The notes beneath the pieces were generated by a model that saw nothing but the letters and a program-made list of their open reading frames with translations, did not search any database and was not told the origin of the DNA. This document shows positions 1 through 12,130 of a stretch of 64,000 bases of DNA, in pieces. A program made the translations under genes and the position numbers. Source of the DNA: Lycocorax pyrrhopterus obiensis (taxonomy: Eukaryota; Chordata; Aves; Passeriformes; Paradisaeidae); the NCBI GenBank assembly GCA_014706295.1, contig JACSVZ010000002.1:136138682-136202681 (forward strand), read 5' to 3'. The stretch's first letter is position 1. Each line of letters opens with the position of its first letter.

Positions 1-24
1 CCATTCTGTGATTCTATGATAATA
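1..24 (+). mobile_element. 3' tail of a CR1 LINE, cut by the window edge
   Basis: The first bases carry the short tandem tail typical of avian CR1 3' ends (ATTCTGTG followed by ATTCTATGAT). CR1 elements end in such 8-bp repeats instead of a poly-A tail. The rest of the copy lies upstream of the window, so its length and subfamily cannot be judged. It is on the plus strand. Confidence 0.7.
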
Positions 25-2654
25 AGCAATGGGAATGCCAATAAAAATGAAGGTTCTTTTCAGTTATAGTACAAAATCTTCTGTATAAATTTTCCATAAA
101 CCAGAAGTTATTTCAATAGAAGCTCTCAAGCACTTAGTAGATCAAAAAACCAAGGGAATGAAACTGTCTGCTCATAGATAAAGGGGAAAAAAATAGAAGA
201 TGGAGATAGCCTGTTCTATTCAAAGTATTTTAGTATTGTTTTCTCATTAAAAGCTAATATATTGTTTGCTCTGGATTTCTTTTATATTTTTAATTTTAAT
301 TACTTATATCAATACTGAAAAAAACCAAAAACACATAACTATGTATACATCTCATTGTAAGGATGGCAAGCAGTAACAGAATAAGTCACACAACATAATT
401 GAACTAAAAAAGCTTCTTCTTCATAGACATTCTGGATCCAATTAAAGCCTTAATGGTTTTTTTGAGGCAGAGTAGAATCTCCCAAGCAGAGCACAAGGTG
501 TGCACTTTCGGCAGCTTCCAGTGCAGCAGGAGTTAACGGGCATCTCAGGTACAGACATCTCATGGCAAAAGAGCTTAGTGAAAATGGGAATAAAATGAAC
601 TTTGCTCTTCTTGGTGGTTAGTGAGTCAGGCTAATGAAAGCTCATCACACTTGAGAAAAGCCCAGAAAACTGCTCAGGATCCACACTTCTCTGCTGGGCA
701 TCCAATCATGCAAGTAAAGTAGTTCTGATATAAGCAAAAGGGAAAAGACAAACTTCTACCCTCATTCCTCCTAACAATACCCTTACCAATTTTCTAACAA
801 TATTCAAATCATGACTCCACTTTTTTCCACATGTTGGCTTATTTTAGCTAACAAAATGAGCTTTAAAGACATGCTGAGGAATGTTATGCAAATTCCTTGA
901 GTTCATCTTTGACTGGATTGACCCCAATTTATATCCCAGAAGATTTTGTTTAAAATAGCCATAAATACAACGTCATCTCTTTTGATTTTGTTTTTGGTTT
1001 TTTTTCTGTATCTGCTTCCCAGTTCCATTTTATTGTTATGCACATAAAGTAAGTACAGTGTCACACAAAGGTCTATTAGAACCTTCTAAGAAACTAAGCA
1101 TGGTAGATGTTTGTGCTTAGGTCCTTCAGGGCCTCAGATAAGTGTGTGACACAGTCTGAGCTTTTGGAGACTTGAGAAGTGGGACAAGCAGACAGGTAGA
1201 GAAAATATATATCTGACATAAATATCTGAAATAAATATCTAACAGAAAGCTGCAGGAAATGAAAGAGGAGTGTATTGGAAAACATTAATTTGATTTTAAT
1301 AAATCAGAACATTATGGTGAAAGCAATTCAAGTAAAAGCTGGACAGCAGTACACAATACTGTACATTTTCTACCCAGATCCAAGGAAGTCTTCCCTCTCT
1401 CTCTCTCTCTTTCCTCTTCCTGCTATCCAAAGTTTCTTTGAAGGTCTATAATAAAACAATATTGATCTCAGTTTCCAAAACTAGAAATTAATTTAGGAGA
1501 CAATATATTCAAAGCTAATTGATATTCAAATATGCGATGCTGTATCAAATTAACACAGTTGGGAGAAATACTTCACAATCCCACTCCTGAGCAAAACTAG
1601 ACTTATCATGAATGCAATCTTTCTACCCAAAAGCAAATACGTATGTCAGTCCTTATATTTTTATGAACATCTGATCTCTCAATTTTTTTTCAAAGGGGAG
1701 ATGCAAGAAAAGAAGTAAAATGTAAGGAACATTTGTGATAGAAAAATGGGTAATGAAGTACTATTAGCTGATTCAGCAGAAAAAGTCAATGACAATCAAG
1801 TCAATACAAGGAGCTTTTTGAATGCAGGATCAGACTCTCGGTCCTCTTGTACCCAGACATAAAAAAAGTGCTGGTGTGTCTTCTGTGTCAAAATAAAGTA
1901 TACTGTGGTAAGCAACACGTTTTCTTCCATGATGCCTGACATTGCTTTCATCATGTTCTCTGGAACACTTTTTAGCAAACAGGTTGCCAAATTACTAGAT
2001 CCAGAAGCTGCATAAATTAAACATGCCTTGACCATCCTCTAGCCCTGAAGTGGACGGCAAAGGATTACACATATTCTTACTGGATATTTCATTTACTCTC
2101 CAATACATTGGCCCCACACTCAAACTGCCTATTGAAAATGTTTTCTTCCCTGTGTTAACACTCAAATATTAGCGTGGCCCAAATCTGTGCCATGGATCCA
2201 TCTGGCATTTTAATAATATACCAATTTAATAATATAGATGACAGAATTATTTAAAGAACACATATTTAACAGTTGTTAATGAAGTTGTAATATTCAGATA
2301 TTTTGGTATTCACAAAACACTTTTACCTTGACATTTTATTTCAAAAGTAGGTACTTTAGAGAGTAGATTTTTTAAAGTAATAGGTGGAGAGAAAGTCAAA
2401 GAATTAGTATTTTTTTCCTGAAGGGTTTATACAGTGATGTTTGAACATGGACTCTAAAAAAAACAAGTCAATTTTGTAGTTCACTAAGGGAAATAATTAA
2501 ATGGTCCAGGTATGAAACATAATAGAGTTATTTACTGAACAATAAACCTATCCAAAAGACTACAAAACCAGAGAGTAAACTTGTACTAATCTAAGAATCT
2601 GTGCTTTCTATGTCCAAGCTACCTAGAGTATGTGTTGTAGCTCCTGTAATCCAC
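25..2654. other. Unique AT-rich non-coding DNA
   Basis: No gene or recognisable mobile element is visible here. The open frames are short and have no coding character. The only structured piece is a pyrimidine microsatellite near 1.4 kb, listed separately. The stretch could be intronic or intergenic. Confidence 0.6.
1389..1421. repeat. (CT)n pyrimidine microsatellite
   Basis: A run of about eight CT dinucleotides is followed by an irregular C/T tract. All bases are pyrimidines on the plus strand. It is a simple repeat and probably varies in length between individuals. Confidence 0.85.
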
Positions 2655-2872
2655 ACATATAGATTAAGCGAATGGGCAGAAATGGAAACAAGAGATGTGC
2701 AGACTGGATATAAGGGGAAACTTTTTCACCATCAGGAGAGTCAAGCATTGAAAACAGGTTCTCTAGGGACAATGTGCAGTCTCCATCCTTGTAAGTGATT
2801 GAGACATAAATGGCAACCTGGAATGACCTCATGACTGATTCTGCTTTGACTAGAGACCTCCTAAATTTGAAA
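2655..2872 (+). mobile_element. CR1 LINE 3' fragment
   Basis: The segment follows the usual end of CR1 ORF2 and its 3' untranslated region. A piece resembling 'GGGCAGAAATGGAAACA' leads to 'CTTTTTCACCATCAGGAGAGTCAAGCATTG', then to the 'CTCCATCCTTG' block, and finally to 'GACTAGAGACCTCC' near the 3' end. In intact copies this region encodes the last residues of the reverse transcriptase. Here it is interrupted by small deletions. The 3' octamer tail is no longer recognisable, and nothing upstream of about 2655 matches, so the copy is 5'-truncated as is usual for CR1. Assigned from memory of the family and not by search. Confidence 0.7.
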
Positions 2873-3805
2873 CATCATATGAGCCTACAATTTGGAGAGC
2901 GGACAAGACCTTTAAGTTCTAGGAAGCAATACTGAAGTATTACAGTTTTTATTTATTTAAGTGTTTTAACTTGCTTTCACTCTCACATCTGCAAAGTCAT
3001 AAGCACCAAGAAACATGTGCTTAAGTAGTTTACTCAGTACTTGGACTCCAGGGTACAAATAACAAAGTGATCTGTCTGCCCTTCAGGCGGTGTGATATAA
3101 GTATTTGTGCAGTCTGCACATGTAACCTCACAATGAAGCGAAGGACAGATTATGTCATTGATCAAGTTCTCATCATATCTCCTTGGTTCTTCTTAAACAG
3201 ATGATAACGTGCTGGGTTTGGAAGTATCTTTTTGTAATCTTTGATACCTGACAGTGTTGAGTCTTTCCATCCTGCATCAGCAACTGCAGTCCTTTGTTTC
3301 TCAGGCTGTGTGTCCTAGGAAGCTGCACAAAAATGTGCTGTAATCTTGTTGACCTATTGGTCTATTTGGCATCAATATATGTTATTGTTATAAGCTTCAG
3401 TCATTCCTTCTGGTGCTCCTTTGTCCAGATATTCATATTCATCCTCCATTCATAAAACTACAATTCTCTACAAAGTAATTAATGACAACAATATAAAGCA
3501 GTATTTTTTGCTTTTGAAATTCATAATTCATCAGGTATATCACTGTTTGACCAGATCTAGCAATGAGAGTTGCCAGACAGGAAAAGAATGGAAAAATAGT
3601 TCAAGAGCAGTTTGTAATAAAAGGCTTTAAAAGGTATTCAGAAAGAAAGAGTAGCAGAACTCATACAGGAAATAAAAATTAGTTTGAAAGGACCAGATGG
3701 AAGAATAATACATCCATAATCCAAACAATTTTCACAGCAGTGTCAATTCACTTATTTATAGTACAACAAAATGCATTAGAATGATGGATAGAGGTAGGAA
3801 CGTTC

Positions 3806-4249
3806 TTAATTTGGAAATAGAATTTGAAGAAAAAACAAGTTCTGGTTTGTTCTGTATTCTACAATATAATTCTCAGTCATAATATTTAAATATGCAAGTG
3901 TACACAAAAATGAAATGTTTTCTGAAAGAAAAATTAAATTGTGATTAATGAGAGTGAAATTCTCCTGAAGAGCAGAAAGTCGGGTCAAATGATGTACTAA
4001 ATAGAAAAATGCTAAAATAATTACAAGAAATATACAAACTATAGAAATTACTATTGAAAATATTATGAAAGTATTTTCCAAGAAATTATAATAGGTTTCT
4101 TTCCAATTTATTGCAAAGGAAAGCCAGAGTTTATCATGTCTTTGACTAATGAACTCACCTGAAGTCACTGGCTGACTAGCTATTTGGATTAGGTCAATTC
4201 TGCTGAAATGTTCACCAAATTTAATGGCTAATAAAAGTGTGGAGGTGTG
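3806..4249 (-). other. 147-codon open frame with a hydrophobic segment, coding status unknown
   Basis: The minus strand stays open from just after a TGA at 4252-4250 to a TAA ending at 3806, about 147 codons. No ATG start is obvious: the frame passes a GTG at 4168 and methionines occur only near the end. Residues counted from that GTG include about 25 consecutive hydrophobic residues (34-58, plus-strand 3995-4069), shaped like a membrane helix and bounded by Glu31/Asn32 and His59/His60. A consensus-like splice donor (CAG|GTGAGT) lies at about 4160-4153 in the minus strand. The protein is not recognised. T-rich sequence readily encodes Phe, Ile, Leu and Val, so the helix could be a composition artefact. 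It may be a lost exon or pure chance. Confidence 0.2.
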
Positions 4250-4649
4250 TCAATTCAATAATGTACTTAATGTATAAAATTACATAAAATAAGATTATAA
4301 ATTTTTGTTTTAAAATGGAATGATCCTACAATACCTAGGCTATGCTTCTTTCTCTTAAAAGTTCCATTTAAGCAACAAAATAAAATGAAAATATGAAACA
4401 GAATTTTTTTTTTAAAAAGAGCCATTATATCTACTAAGAAAAGACAGCTCTACAACCAAACTTCATCCAAAGTTCAGCCAAGTTCAAAGAGATACTGGCC
4501 CACTTTTAGGAAACTTGCAGATGATCTACAATGACCTTTGGAATGTCAAAAGTTTGTTGTCTTGGCTTTCTGTTTCCCTGGTTGGTCATTTTCTGAATTA
4601 CGGTGAATTAAATTTTATATCCCTGTAGGTAAATTGTTCAAATAAGAGG

Positions 4650-4725
4650 GTGCTGGGGTTTTTTTGTTTGTTTGTATTTGTTTGGTTGGTTTCTTGTGCT
4701 TTTGTTTTGTTTTTTTTTTTTCATT
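4650..4725. repeat. T/G-rich low-complexity tract
   Basis: The plus strand consists almost entirely of T and G in runs such as GTTTGTTTG and TTTGGTTGG, ending in a T run. Similar tracts, often as the A/C complement, recur elsewhere in the window. Confidence 0.75.
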
Positions 4726-5494
4726 TGTACATATGCTGTGAACCTTCACACCACAGGTAAAGTGACCAGTAGTAGGAAAGGAAACAAAATTTTATTCTTT
4801 GTCAATACTTGATAGTACTCCTAAAGCCTGAGGAAAAGTCAGTAATTTGCTCCTGTGAAAGACAGATACAAAATATTCTACTTGCAATTACACTGGAGAA
4901 GACACTGAAGCTTTTTTCTTTCCTTGGACTACAACTTGGTGTCCCTGTGCTTAGGTGAAAATTTGGCCTATGACATCACTTTTTAACTAATTTTATTTTT
5001 AAACAACCCTCAAACACAGAAAAGTTTCAATTCATTACACACTGTCTCAGAGAGTCATTGTTTTTACATTACTATAAAACCTGTAATTAGCTAGTAAGCT
5101 TTACCTTTCTATTTCTTTTAGAAAACACGAATACTAGTGGTACATCTGGCCACTAGTAAAAGGACCTAGGAAAAAAACCTAGGAAAAGGTTTGTGATGAA
5201 CAGGCTTGTTAGAAAACACAAAATGGATTCTTTTGTTTGCTTAAGATGGGCAATGACAACAGAGAAACCATAATTTCTTGCCTATAAGGCAGAAAATTTT
5301 CAATTCAAATGTAGTAAGAGGAGATCCCTCTTTGAAGTATATTTTATCACTGTAGTTGAAAAATGAGCCAACTATTTAACTTATTTTTCATCCATATTTG
5401 AGAACATTGTAGGATTTAGGGAGGGGGTTCTCAGTTTTGTTTTGCTTGGGGTTTTTTTTCTTATTATATAAAATAAACTTGTCTCACATTCTGT

Positions 5495-5541
5495 CAGTGC
5501 TGGCTTTGGCCTGGGTAGAGTTAGTTTTCTTCATAGTATAA
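5495..5541 (+). mobile_element. Terminal fragment of a bird ERV LTR (GTGCTGG... type)
   Basis: About 45 bases match the conserved start of a widespread avian LTR: GTGCTGGCTTTGGCCTGGG followed by a TAGAGTTAGTTTTCTTCATAGT-like block. The match stops at about 5541, so only the U3 terminus remains. The opposite part of the same LTR type occurs in reverse at 25.8-26.3 kb. Orientation is plus if the TATA box of the longer copy is used as the guide. Confidence 0.55.
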
Positions 5542-7624
5542 TCTACATAAGCAGGGTATTTGTTCTCAGAGAACCTGATAATATGAAGTAATGATATGTA
5601 GAGATAGTGTGTTTAATTTGGATATTAATATATTAATATCTAATAGATAATATTAATATAGATACGGTCTATATTTTCTCACTGCCTGCTTGCCTTGCTC
5701 CCCTTTTCTGTCTAGGGCTCTGGTCCCTTAATTACCCCTGTGAGTACATGCCCTTGGTTCCCCCCTGGACTGACCCAAAAATTTCCTTCCAAAACAAAAT
5801 CATGGCAGAATTGGCAGAATAACTTCCACAGTCTGTCTCAAATGTATACTCTGAATGTGTCATGCATGACTTCTTCCACCTTCTACAGAGGTCTGAACAG
5901 GACTTCAGTCACGTCACCATTACCCTCACACTGTGCCCTAAGGTAACACATGCTGGTATTGCCCTCTCATCAAAGGCATCACTCTTTCATTATGTTAAGC
6001 GCTTTCAACTGCAAAATGAACATGAAAAACATGTCTCAGGAAAACACAATTCAAATGCCACTGGCTCTGTGTTAGTGATCAGTCCACTTCTGAAAGAGCT
6101 AGAAGGGAAATATATCTGCAGCTCACTGCATACGCAGCTCCTTCCCCCAGAGTGCTTTCCCCGTGCTGGAAAATAGCCATAGGCATTGAGTCGTAGGTTT
6201 AGGATCTCTCTAACACAAACTCTAGGGCTCTAGGACTGTCCCTTCCTTCAAAACAGAAGTTGTGTCTCTATTAAAAATTTCTAAGGAGAGAAAAGGGGCT
6301 TATTTTATCAACCTGGTGCTGATGGATCTCTTCTAACTCTCAGGAGAAGATCCTACTAGTCAAGATATTTATATAAATATTAGTCTACATGATGTCATCT
6401 TTTTTTGTCTGTGTTGACTGTGTTGCAGCCCAGACAGAATCACCTGTTCTGAAAAATGCTAACTTTATGTAATATCTCATAGCTGATGTCATTAGGACAT
6501 ACATTTTAAAAAGGGAAGACGGAACATTTACTTCAGATTTTGATGCTGACCAAAACCATTGTCATACATACGTAGTTAAAACTAAAATTTAAAAGTTATT
6601 TTGTCTAGTAATTTTAAAATCTGATTCCAACTACTTATTTTTTCCTGTCAGATTTCCAAGAAAATTCTATGGAGGATTCTAGGAGTAGGTAGAACAATCT
6701 CTCAGAAAAATTAAATACTTTTAATAGTTTAACATTTCTATTCTCTCTATGAGAGACATAAGCACAATGTGGATGGCAGAAAGGAAAAAGGGAAAAAATG
6801 TCTCCTGAATTGGAATACTTTTTTTCACAAGCCTTATTAATACATGAGGGGCAAAAAGAAGGCTGTCTCTTCCAAACCTCCTTGTAACACTACGCCTTAA
6901 ATGGAGACATGTCAAAAGTCCTGAGAGTTTTTTTCACTGGAGATGCTGTTGCTGCAGGCTCTTCTGTATAACATCTATAGTGTGACTGCAGGTGATTAAG
7001 GTATCTCGTATCCAGCAGGTTGTTCTGAGATGTGGGTGTAGGAGAACACATACAAAGGTTAAACTACTCACTCTGTCACTGATGTTGCTGTGGTTACATA
7101 TTTTCATGCCTTGTTTGAAGATGAACATCATGGCAAGGTTATAATTGGATATAGTTTATCTTTTCCAAAAGACAAAAATGTACAAGCAACACTGTATCAC
7201 TGCATTTTATATCAGCTCTTTCATGCTGAACAAACAATGCTTAAAAGCACATGAAAGCTCACTACTGCTTTTCCTCCCTGTGACAACACACAGCACAATA
7301 GACTCTATGCAGGATTCTGAGTCATCGTACACCTAGCACAAACTGCATTTAATTCTGTAACACCTCATAATAAAACGGATGAATCACACCTGAAGGAAGT
7401 ATGAATAAACTACTGAGAGCAGTCTTCTCCTTGTGCCAGAAAAATCTTATTAAAAAGAAAAAAAAAGCCACACAGCTTCACAAATATGAACTTTGGAAAA
7501 GAGGTTTCTAAATGTTCCAGATGAACAAAATGTTATCCAGAAGGAATAAAAGAAAAAACACACTTGCAGCTTGCATGCTTATAGTAACTGATACTTAATG
7601 GTGTCCAACAATTCTAATAAATAC
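5542..7624. other. Non-coding DNA, part with higher GC
   Basis: The interval begins with a very AT-rich patch that holds a perfect palindrome. From about 5690 to 6240 the base composition is visibly less AT-rich and C/T-biased, and it has two overlapping plus-strand open frames of 68 and 104 codons that show no familiar motif. That block may be an unrecognised old LTR. From 6240 to 7624 nothing distinctive is seen. Confidence 0.5.
5621..5640. repeat. Perfect 20-bp palindrome
   Basis: The sequence GATATTAATATATTAATATC equals its own reverse complement. It is followed directly by further TAATATTA-type sequence up to about 5665, so the region could form a small cruciform or simply be an AT-rich simple repeat. 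Confidence 0.9.
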
Positions 7625-9486
7625 GAAGTTAGACAAGAATAACGGGTGGCCTGTGTGGATGAACAAGGGTCTCCTCATCAATCTCAAACAGGTAAAGGGA
7701 ATTGTACAGGGGTATGAAGCAAGCAGGGTGTGATAACACGGGAGGAACGCAGAAGCATTGTTTGAGCACCCAGGGATGAAATTAGAAAATCTAAATGCCA
7801 AATGGAATTGCATCTGGCCAGAGATGTCAAAGTAAACAAGAAGAGCTTGTATAAGCACATAGGTGACTAAAGGTAGACTAGGGAAAATGCGATCCTATTG
7901 CTCAACAAGGTGGGGACCTGGAAAAGACTCAGGTACAAAAGGTCTTCTTTGTCTCAGTCTTTGCTAGCAAGACTGTCCTTCAAGAAACCAAGATCCTAGA
8001 GACAAAGGGAGAAGGCTGCATCAAAGATATACACTGAGTGAAGAGCTCCAGATCAGGAAACACTTATACAAAATGGATATACATTTAGTCCATGGGCCCT
8101 GATGGGATGCACACGAGTGTTGAGGGAGCTGCCCTTTTAGTGATCATGGTGATTGGGAAAAGTGCTGGAAAACTGAAGGAAAGCAAGTTTGGGGAGAACT
8201 CAGGGAACTACCAACCAGTTGGTTTCACCTCATTCCCTGGGAAGGTGGTGAAGCAGCTAATCCGGAAAAGCATTTCTATGCCCATTAAAGATGAGAAATT
8301 ACTCCATGTGGGTAAGTGTGACTTAAGCAAGCAGAAGTCTGCTTGATGATTTGATAAACTTCTATGATGAAATGACTGACCTAGTAAATGAGGGAAGAGC
8401 AGTAGATGTTGAATACTTAGGCTTCAGCAAGCCTTTTCATACTGTCTCCTATAATAACCTCATAGAGAAGCTGTTGGTGTATAGACTGGATGGGCAGACA
8501 GCAAAGATTTGAAAACTGGCAGTGTAGTCAAGCCCAGAGTGTGGTGATAGTGATCCAAAGTCTAACTGGAGTCTTGTGACTAGTGATGTAACCCATAGAT
8601 GAATACTAGGTGACAATCTGCTTTACTTTCTTTGTAAATGATCTGGGTGACAGCCCAGAGTGTGCCCTCAGCAACAAGGTAGGAGGAGTGACTCCTACAC
8701 CAGAGGGTTCTGCAGCCATGAAGAAGGACCCTGACAGACCGGAGAAATGGCCTAACAGGAACCTCTGGAAGCTCAGCCAGAGAACTGCAAAGTGTTACAC
8801 CTGGGGAGGAACAATCCCATGTATCAATTTTTGCTGTGGGTCACTCAGCTGTAAAACAGCTTGGCAGAAAAGGACCTGGAGATCCTGGTGAATACAAGGT
8901 TGAACTAAGCCAGCAAAATGTGCCCTTGCTGCAAAAAAAGACTAATAGTATCCTGGGCTGCATCAGCACAACAGTGATCCTTTATTCAACACTGATAAGC
9001 CCACACTTGGAGTAATGTACCCAGTTCTGGTCTCCTCAGTACAAAAGGGTTGTGAACATATTGCACAGAGTCCAATAAAGAGCCATGAAAATGATTAAGG
9101 GAGTGAAACTCTCATACAACAAAAGGCTGAGAAAGATGGGACGATGCAGCCTCGAGATGAGAAATCTTGGAGAGGATTTTATCAGAGTGCACAAATACCT
9201 GAAAGGAGGCTGTAAAGAAGACAGACCCAGACTCTTTTCCGTGATGGACAAACTGGAACACAGGAGGTTCTGTCTCAATATCAGGAAACATTGTTTACTT
9301 GCGAGGGTGTCTGAGCACTGGCACAAGTTTCCTAGAGAAGTTGTGGAGTCTCCTCCTTGGAGATAAAGAAGGCATCTGCACATGGTCTTAGGCAACTTGC
9401 TGTAGGTGCCCCTGCTTGAGCAAGGGGATTAGATCAGAAGACATCTAGAGGGCCCTTCCATCCTCAACTATCCTGTGATTCCATAA
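7625..9486 (+). mobile_element. Degenerate CR1 LINE (ORF2 C-terminal half and 3' end)
   Basis: This is the longest retroelement in the window. It can be followed in order: the 'CCTGTGTGGATGAACAAGGG' block at about 7648, the 'GGGCCCTGATGGGATGCAC' block at about 8093 (protein GPDGMH, reverse transcriptase), 'GGGAACTACCAACCAGTTGG' (NYQPV) at about 8204, the 'GACTTCAGCAAG'-like block at about 8420, 'AATGATCTGGGTGACAGCCC' at about 8637, and the CR1 3' end with 'TGCTTGAGCAAGGGGATTAG' at about 9411. CR1 ORF2 normally encodes an endonuclease and a reverse transcriptase; only the latter part remains. Frameshifts and stops break the frame into pieces of about 84, 93 and 93 codons. The catalytic FADD box is missing because of a short deletion near 8678. 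A second internal deletion shortens the segment after about 8125. The element is dead. The 3' end is a worn CCTGTGATTCCATAATG tail. Confidence 0.92.
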
Positions 9487-9883
9487 TGCTTTAGTGTATC
9501 TAACAGTTCCAGCTTGCGGATTGTCACATTTTCAACTTCTAATTGAAATCATGGTTTTTGATAGGCTATGACTCAAATACATAAGTGAACAAGTCCTACC
9601 CTCAAATTCACATTTGAAATTAAAGAAAACTGAATATAAATCCTTCCTGATAATTTTATTTAAATATCATGATGCTGATTACCATGTCATAATGGGTAAA
9701 CCTTGTACAGATTATGTTCTTCCAGTGAGGCTTTCTGCATTTATATGCTCTCTGAATTTGTCAAAAGACTAGTATGGAAGAAAGCAATAATTAATGTGCA
9801 TGAAATGGTTCAAAGAGTCCAAGACTTGTTTTCCTATAGCATTTTAAAAAATTAAAAACAATTAAATTCTTCTTCCAGGTCTA
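9487..9883. other. Unique AT-rich spacer between two CR1 copies
   Basis: Nothing recognisable is seen between the end of the long CR1 copy and the following CR1 tail. No open frame or repeat stands out. Confidence 0.55.
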
Positions 9884-9964
9884 GTGAAGGGATCCCTGCC
9901 CATGGCAGGAGGGTTACAACCAAATGATCTTTAAGGTCCCTTAACCTGTCTGTGGTTCTGTAAA
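9884..9964 (+). mobile_element. CR1 LINE 3' tail fragment
   Basis: The order 'CTGCCCATGGCAGGAGGGTT', 'AAATGATCTTTAAGGTCCCTT' and 'CTGTGGTTCTGTAAA' is the standard final 80 bases of many avian CR1 copies. It has the same orientation as the longer copy ending about 400 bases upstream but is a separate insertion, since each has its own 3' end. Confidence 0.8.
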
Positions 9965-12087
9965 ATAATTTTATTAACAAAGTAAGAGAACAGTTAAACT
10001 CCACTGAATTCTCTGTGTGTTTGAATATGTAAATATATGTTAAATATGTTTAGATGATTTGGAACAGGTTGCGAGACAATCGTATATAAAATGTTTAAGA
10101 GTTGCACTGACAGTTTGCTCATATATTCAAGCAGGATATGATATGTATGTGGGGAAAAAATAAAAACACACAGTTTGTCTTCTCAAATGACTTTTCTTTT
10201 TAATAAGAATATTATACAATGTGAGAATGGAATAGAACTTGCAGTCAGAGCAAATCTTGCATTAGCAACCTCTATTGATCTATTAGACTTCAGTAAAAGT
10301 ATAGCTGCAGGAAATATTATTACCCTGTGAAAAAGGTTATTGACATTTTAAATGCCGAGTTATCTTTTTATTAGTATCAATCATATAATTACGAACATGA
10401 CTATTTCTAGGTGTTATGAAAGACAAACATTTAAATGCAAATTACTTTCTACCTAAGAGCTAAATGTTACGTGCAATTACAACCATTTCATATTTTATTA
10501 ATATTAAAGTGTAAAATGACATCCTACATGTAAGAAGTAGAATCCTATCTAAATATGATTTATTTCAAGACTGCAAGAAGATGAATTAAAATTGCAGCAA
10601 TTCTAATCGGGACACCAATTCCAATTAGGACACCATGGAATTAACTTTACCAAAAGCACAAAATGGGGCCCAAGACACAATGATTTTTTCTAAACTGCTT
10701 TCCCCATTTTTTGCTTTTGTAGACAGATTGTTTTTATCAGTTGTAACGTAAGAGGCCACGGAAAGCATAAATTCTCCACATTACTTAGGGTTTCCCAGAA
10801 ACCCTTTTTATCCTGGAGTAATTAATATTTAATTTTTGAAGCCATAATATTGTCTCTTTACTTTATGCAGATGTTCTAAATATTGACAAATAATTTTTCC
10901 CAGCTCTACAAGGAATTTCACAACTTCTGTCAAGATTTTCACTTAGTGATTCCATAATTTTGACTTTTCTTTTAGGACTGCAGGATTAATTTCACAATTA
11001 GTACCTTTACAAGTCAATTTTCTCTTGCCTCATAATCTGAAGTTTGGGTATGTGTAGTTTCACTTCAGAACAATGATTTATGTCCTTGCTCGGCATATTT
11101 TTTCCTTACTGCTTTTCTGTACGTGTGCTTCCTCTTCTATCTTTGGGAACATCACTATATCAACTCTATAAAGCACTAGCCAAAGTCTTTGCTTTTGCTT
11201 GATTTTAAGTGACTAATTCTAGTAGCTACTGCACTACCTGTGTTAGTGTTCATTATACACCTGATTGCATACCTTTAAGGGCTGGCTTATTTTCAGTTTT
11301 TCTGCATGCATTTTCTGGCACAAAAATTCAGCTTGAATCACAGGTAGTATTTGTGTGTGATGAGAAGCTGCCAAAGGATAGCTGGATTCACTGACCTTCC
11401 TGTCATTCTAGTTGTTAAACACGTACAGATGTATCATCAAAATGGACACAAAGCCTGTCTGCTGCATTAATGATTAGCCACTGTAGAAGACAGATTCCAT
11501 AGGCAGATAATGAGTTGTTCGGGTTTCTTGTCATCGTTCAAACTCAGTTGCTAGAGCAATTGAACTGCATAGATATGTGCCAGGCGTAAACGGACTGGTT
11601 ATGCAAGAAAGACATTTTGAACCATAGCCGGCCTTAACATAAAAAAATCACTTTTTCATCTTAAAAAAAAAAAAGAAAAAAGAAATATTTACTATTTACT
11701 TCTTTAGAAATGTGACATACAACCAAATGGTGTCAGTAGAGGTGTGGATCTTATTCTCTTTTTTTTTTCCTCAGCAGTATAAGAGGAATGTTCGCAAATG
11801 GATTCTTAGGGGGTCAAAAGTATTAATTTCCCTTTCTTGATCAGACTTTTCTTGACATGGAGTGCTGGAGGGCTGAAACCTCGGTATATTCCTCTTTTTT
11901 TAGTAACTGCTTCAGCTTACTTCTTTTTCCTGCTGATTTCTCTTGGTATTCATGTGACATCTTGAAAATCTTGAGATTGTCAGGGAAAAATCTGAAAAAA
12001 TACATTAGAATTGCTACCTCAATTGTGAAGGAAAAATAGATATTTTTTGAAGTTTCCAATATGTAACTACATAATACAATCATTATA

Positions 12088-12130
12088 TAATAATAACAAC
12101 AACAACAACAACAGCGAAAACAACAACAAA
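12088..12130. repeat. (AAC)n / (CAA)n microsatellite
   Basis: Repeated AAC trinucleotides follow an AATAAT lead-in and continue, with a short interruption at GCGAAAA, into another CAACAACAA run. Confidence 0.9.

Larger units (their letters stand above)
2873..5494. other. AT-rich non-coding DNA with one long open frame
   Basis: No recognised element is seen in this interval. It contains a minus-strand open frame with a hydrophobic stretch and a T/G-rich low-complexity tract, both listed separately. The remainder is AT-rich and featureless to the eye. Confidence 0.55.

Noticed and set aside
8092..9366. Plus-strand frames of 84-93 codons as a gene
   Set aside because: They are fragments of a broken CR1 reverse transcriptase, with frameshifts and a missing catalytic box.
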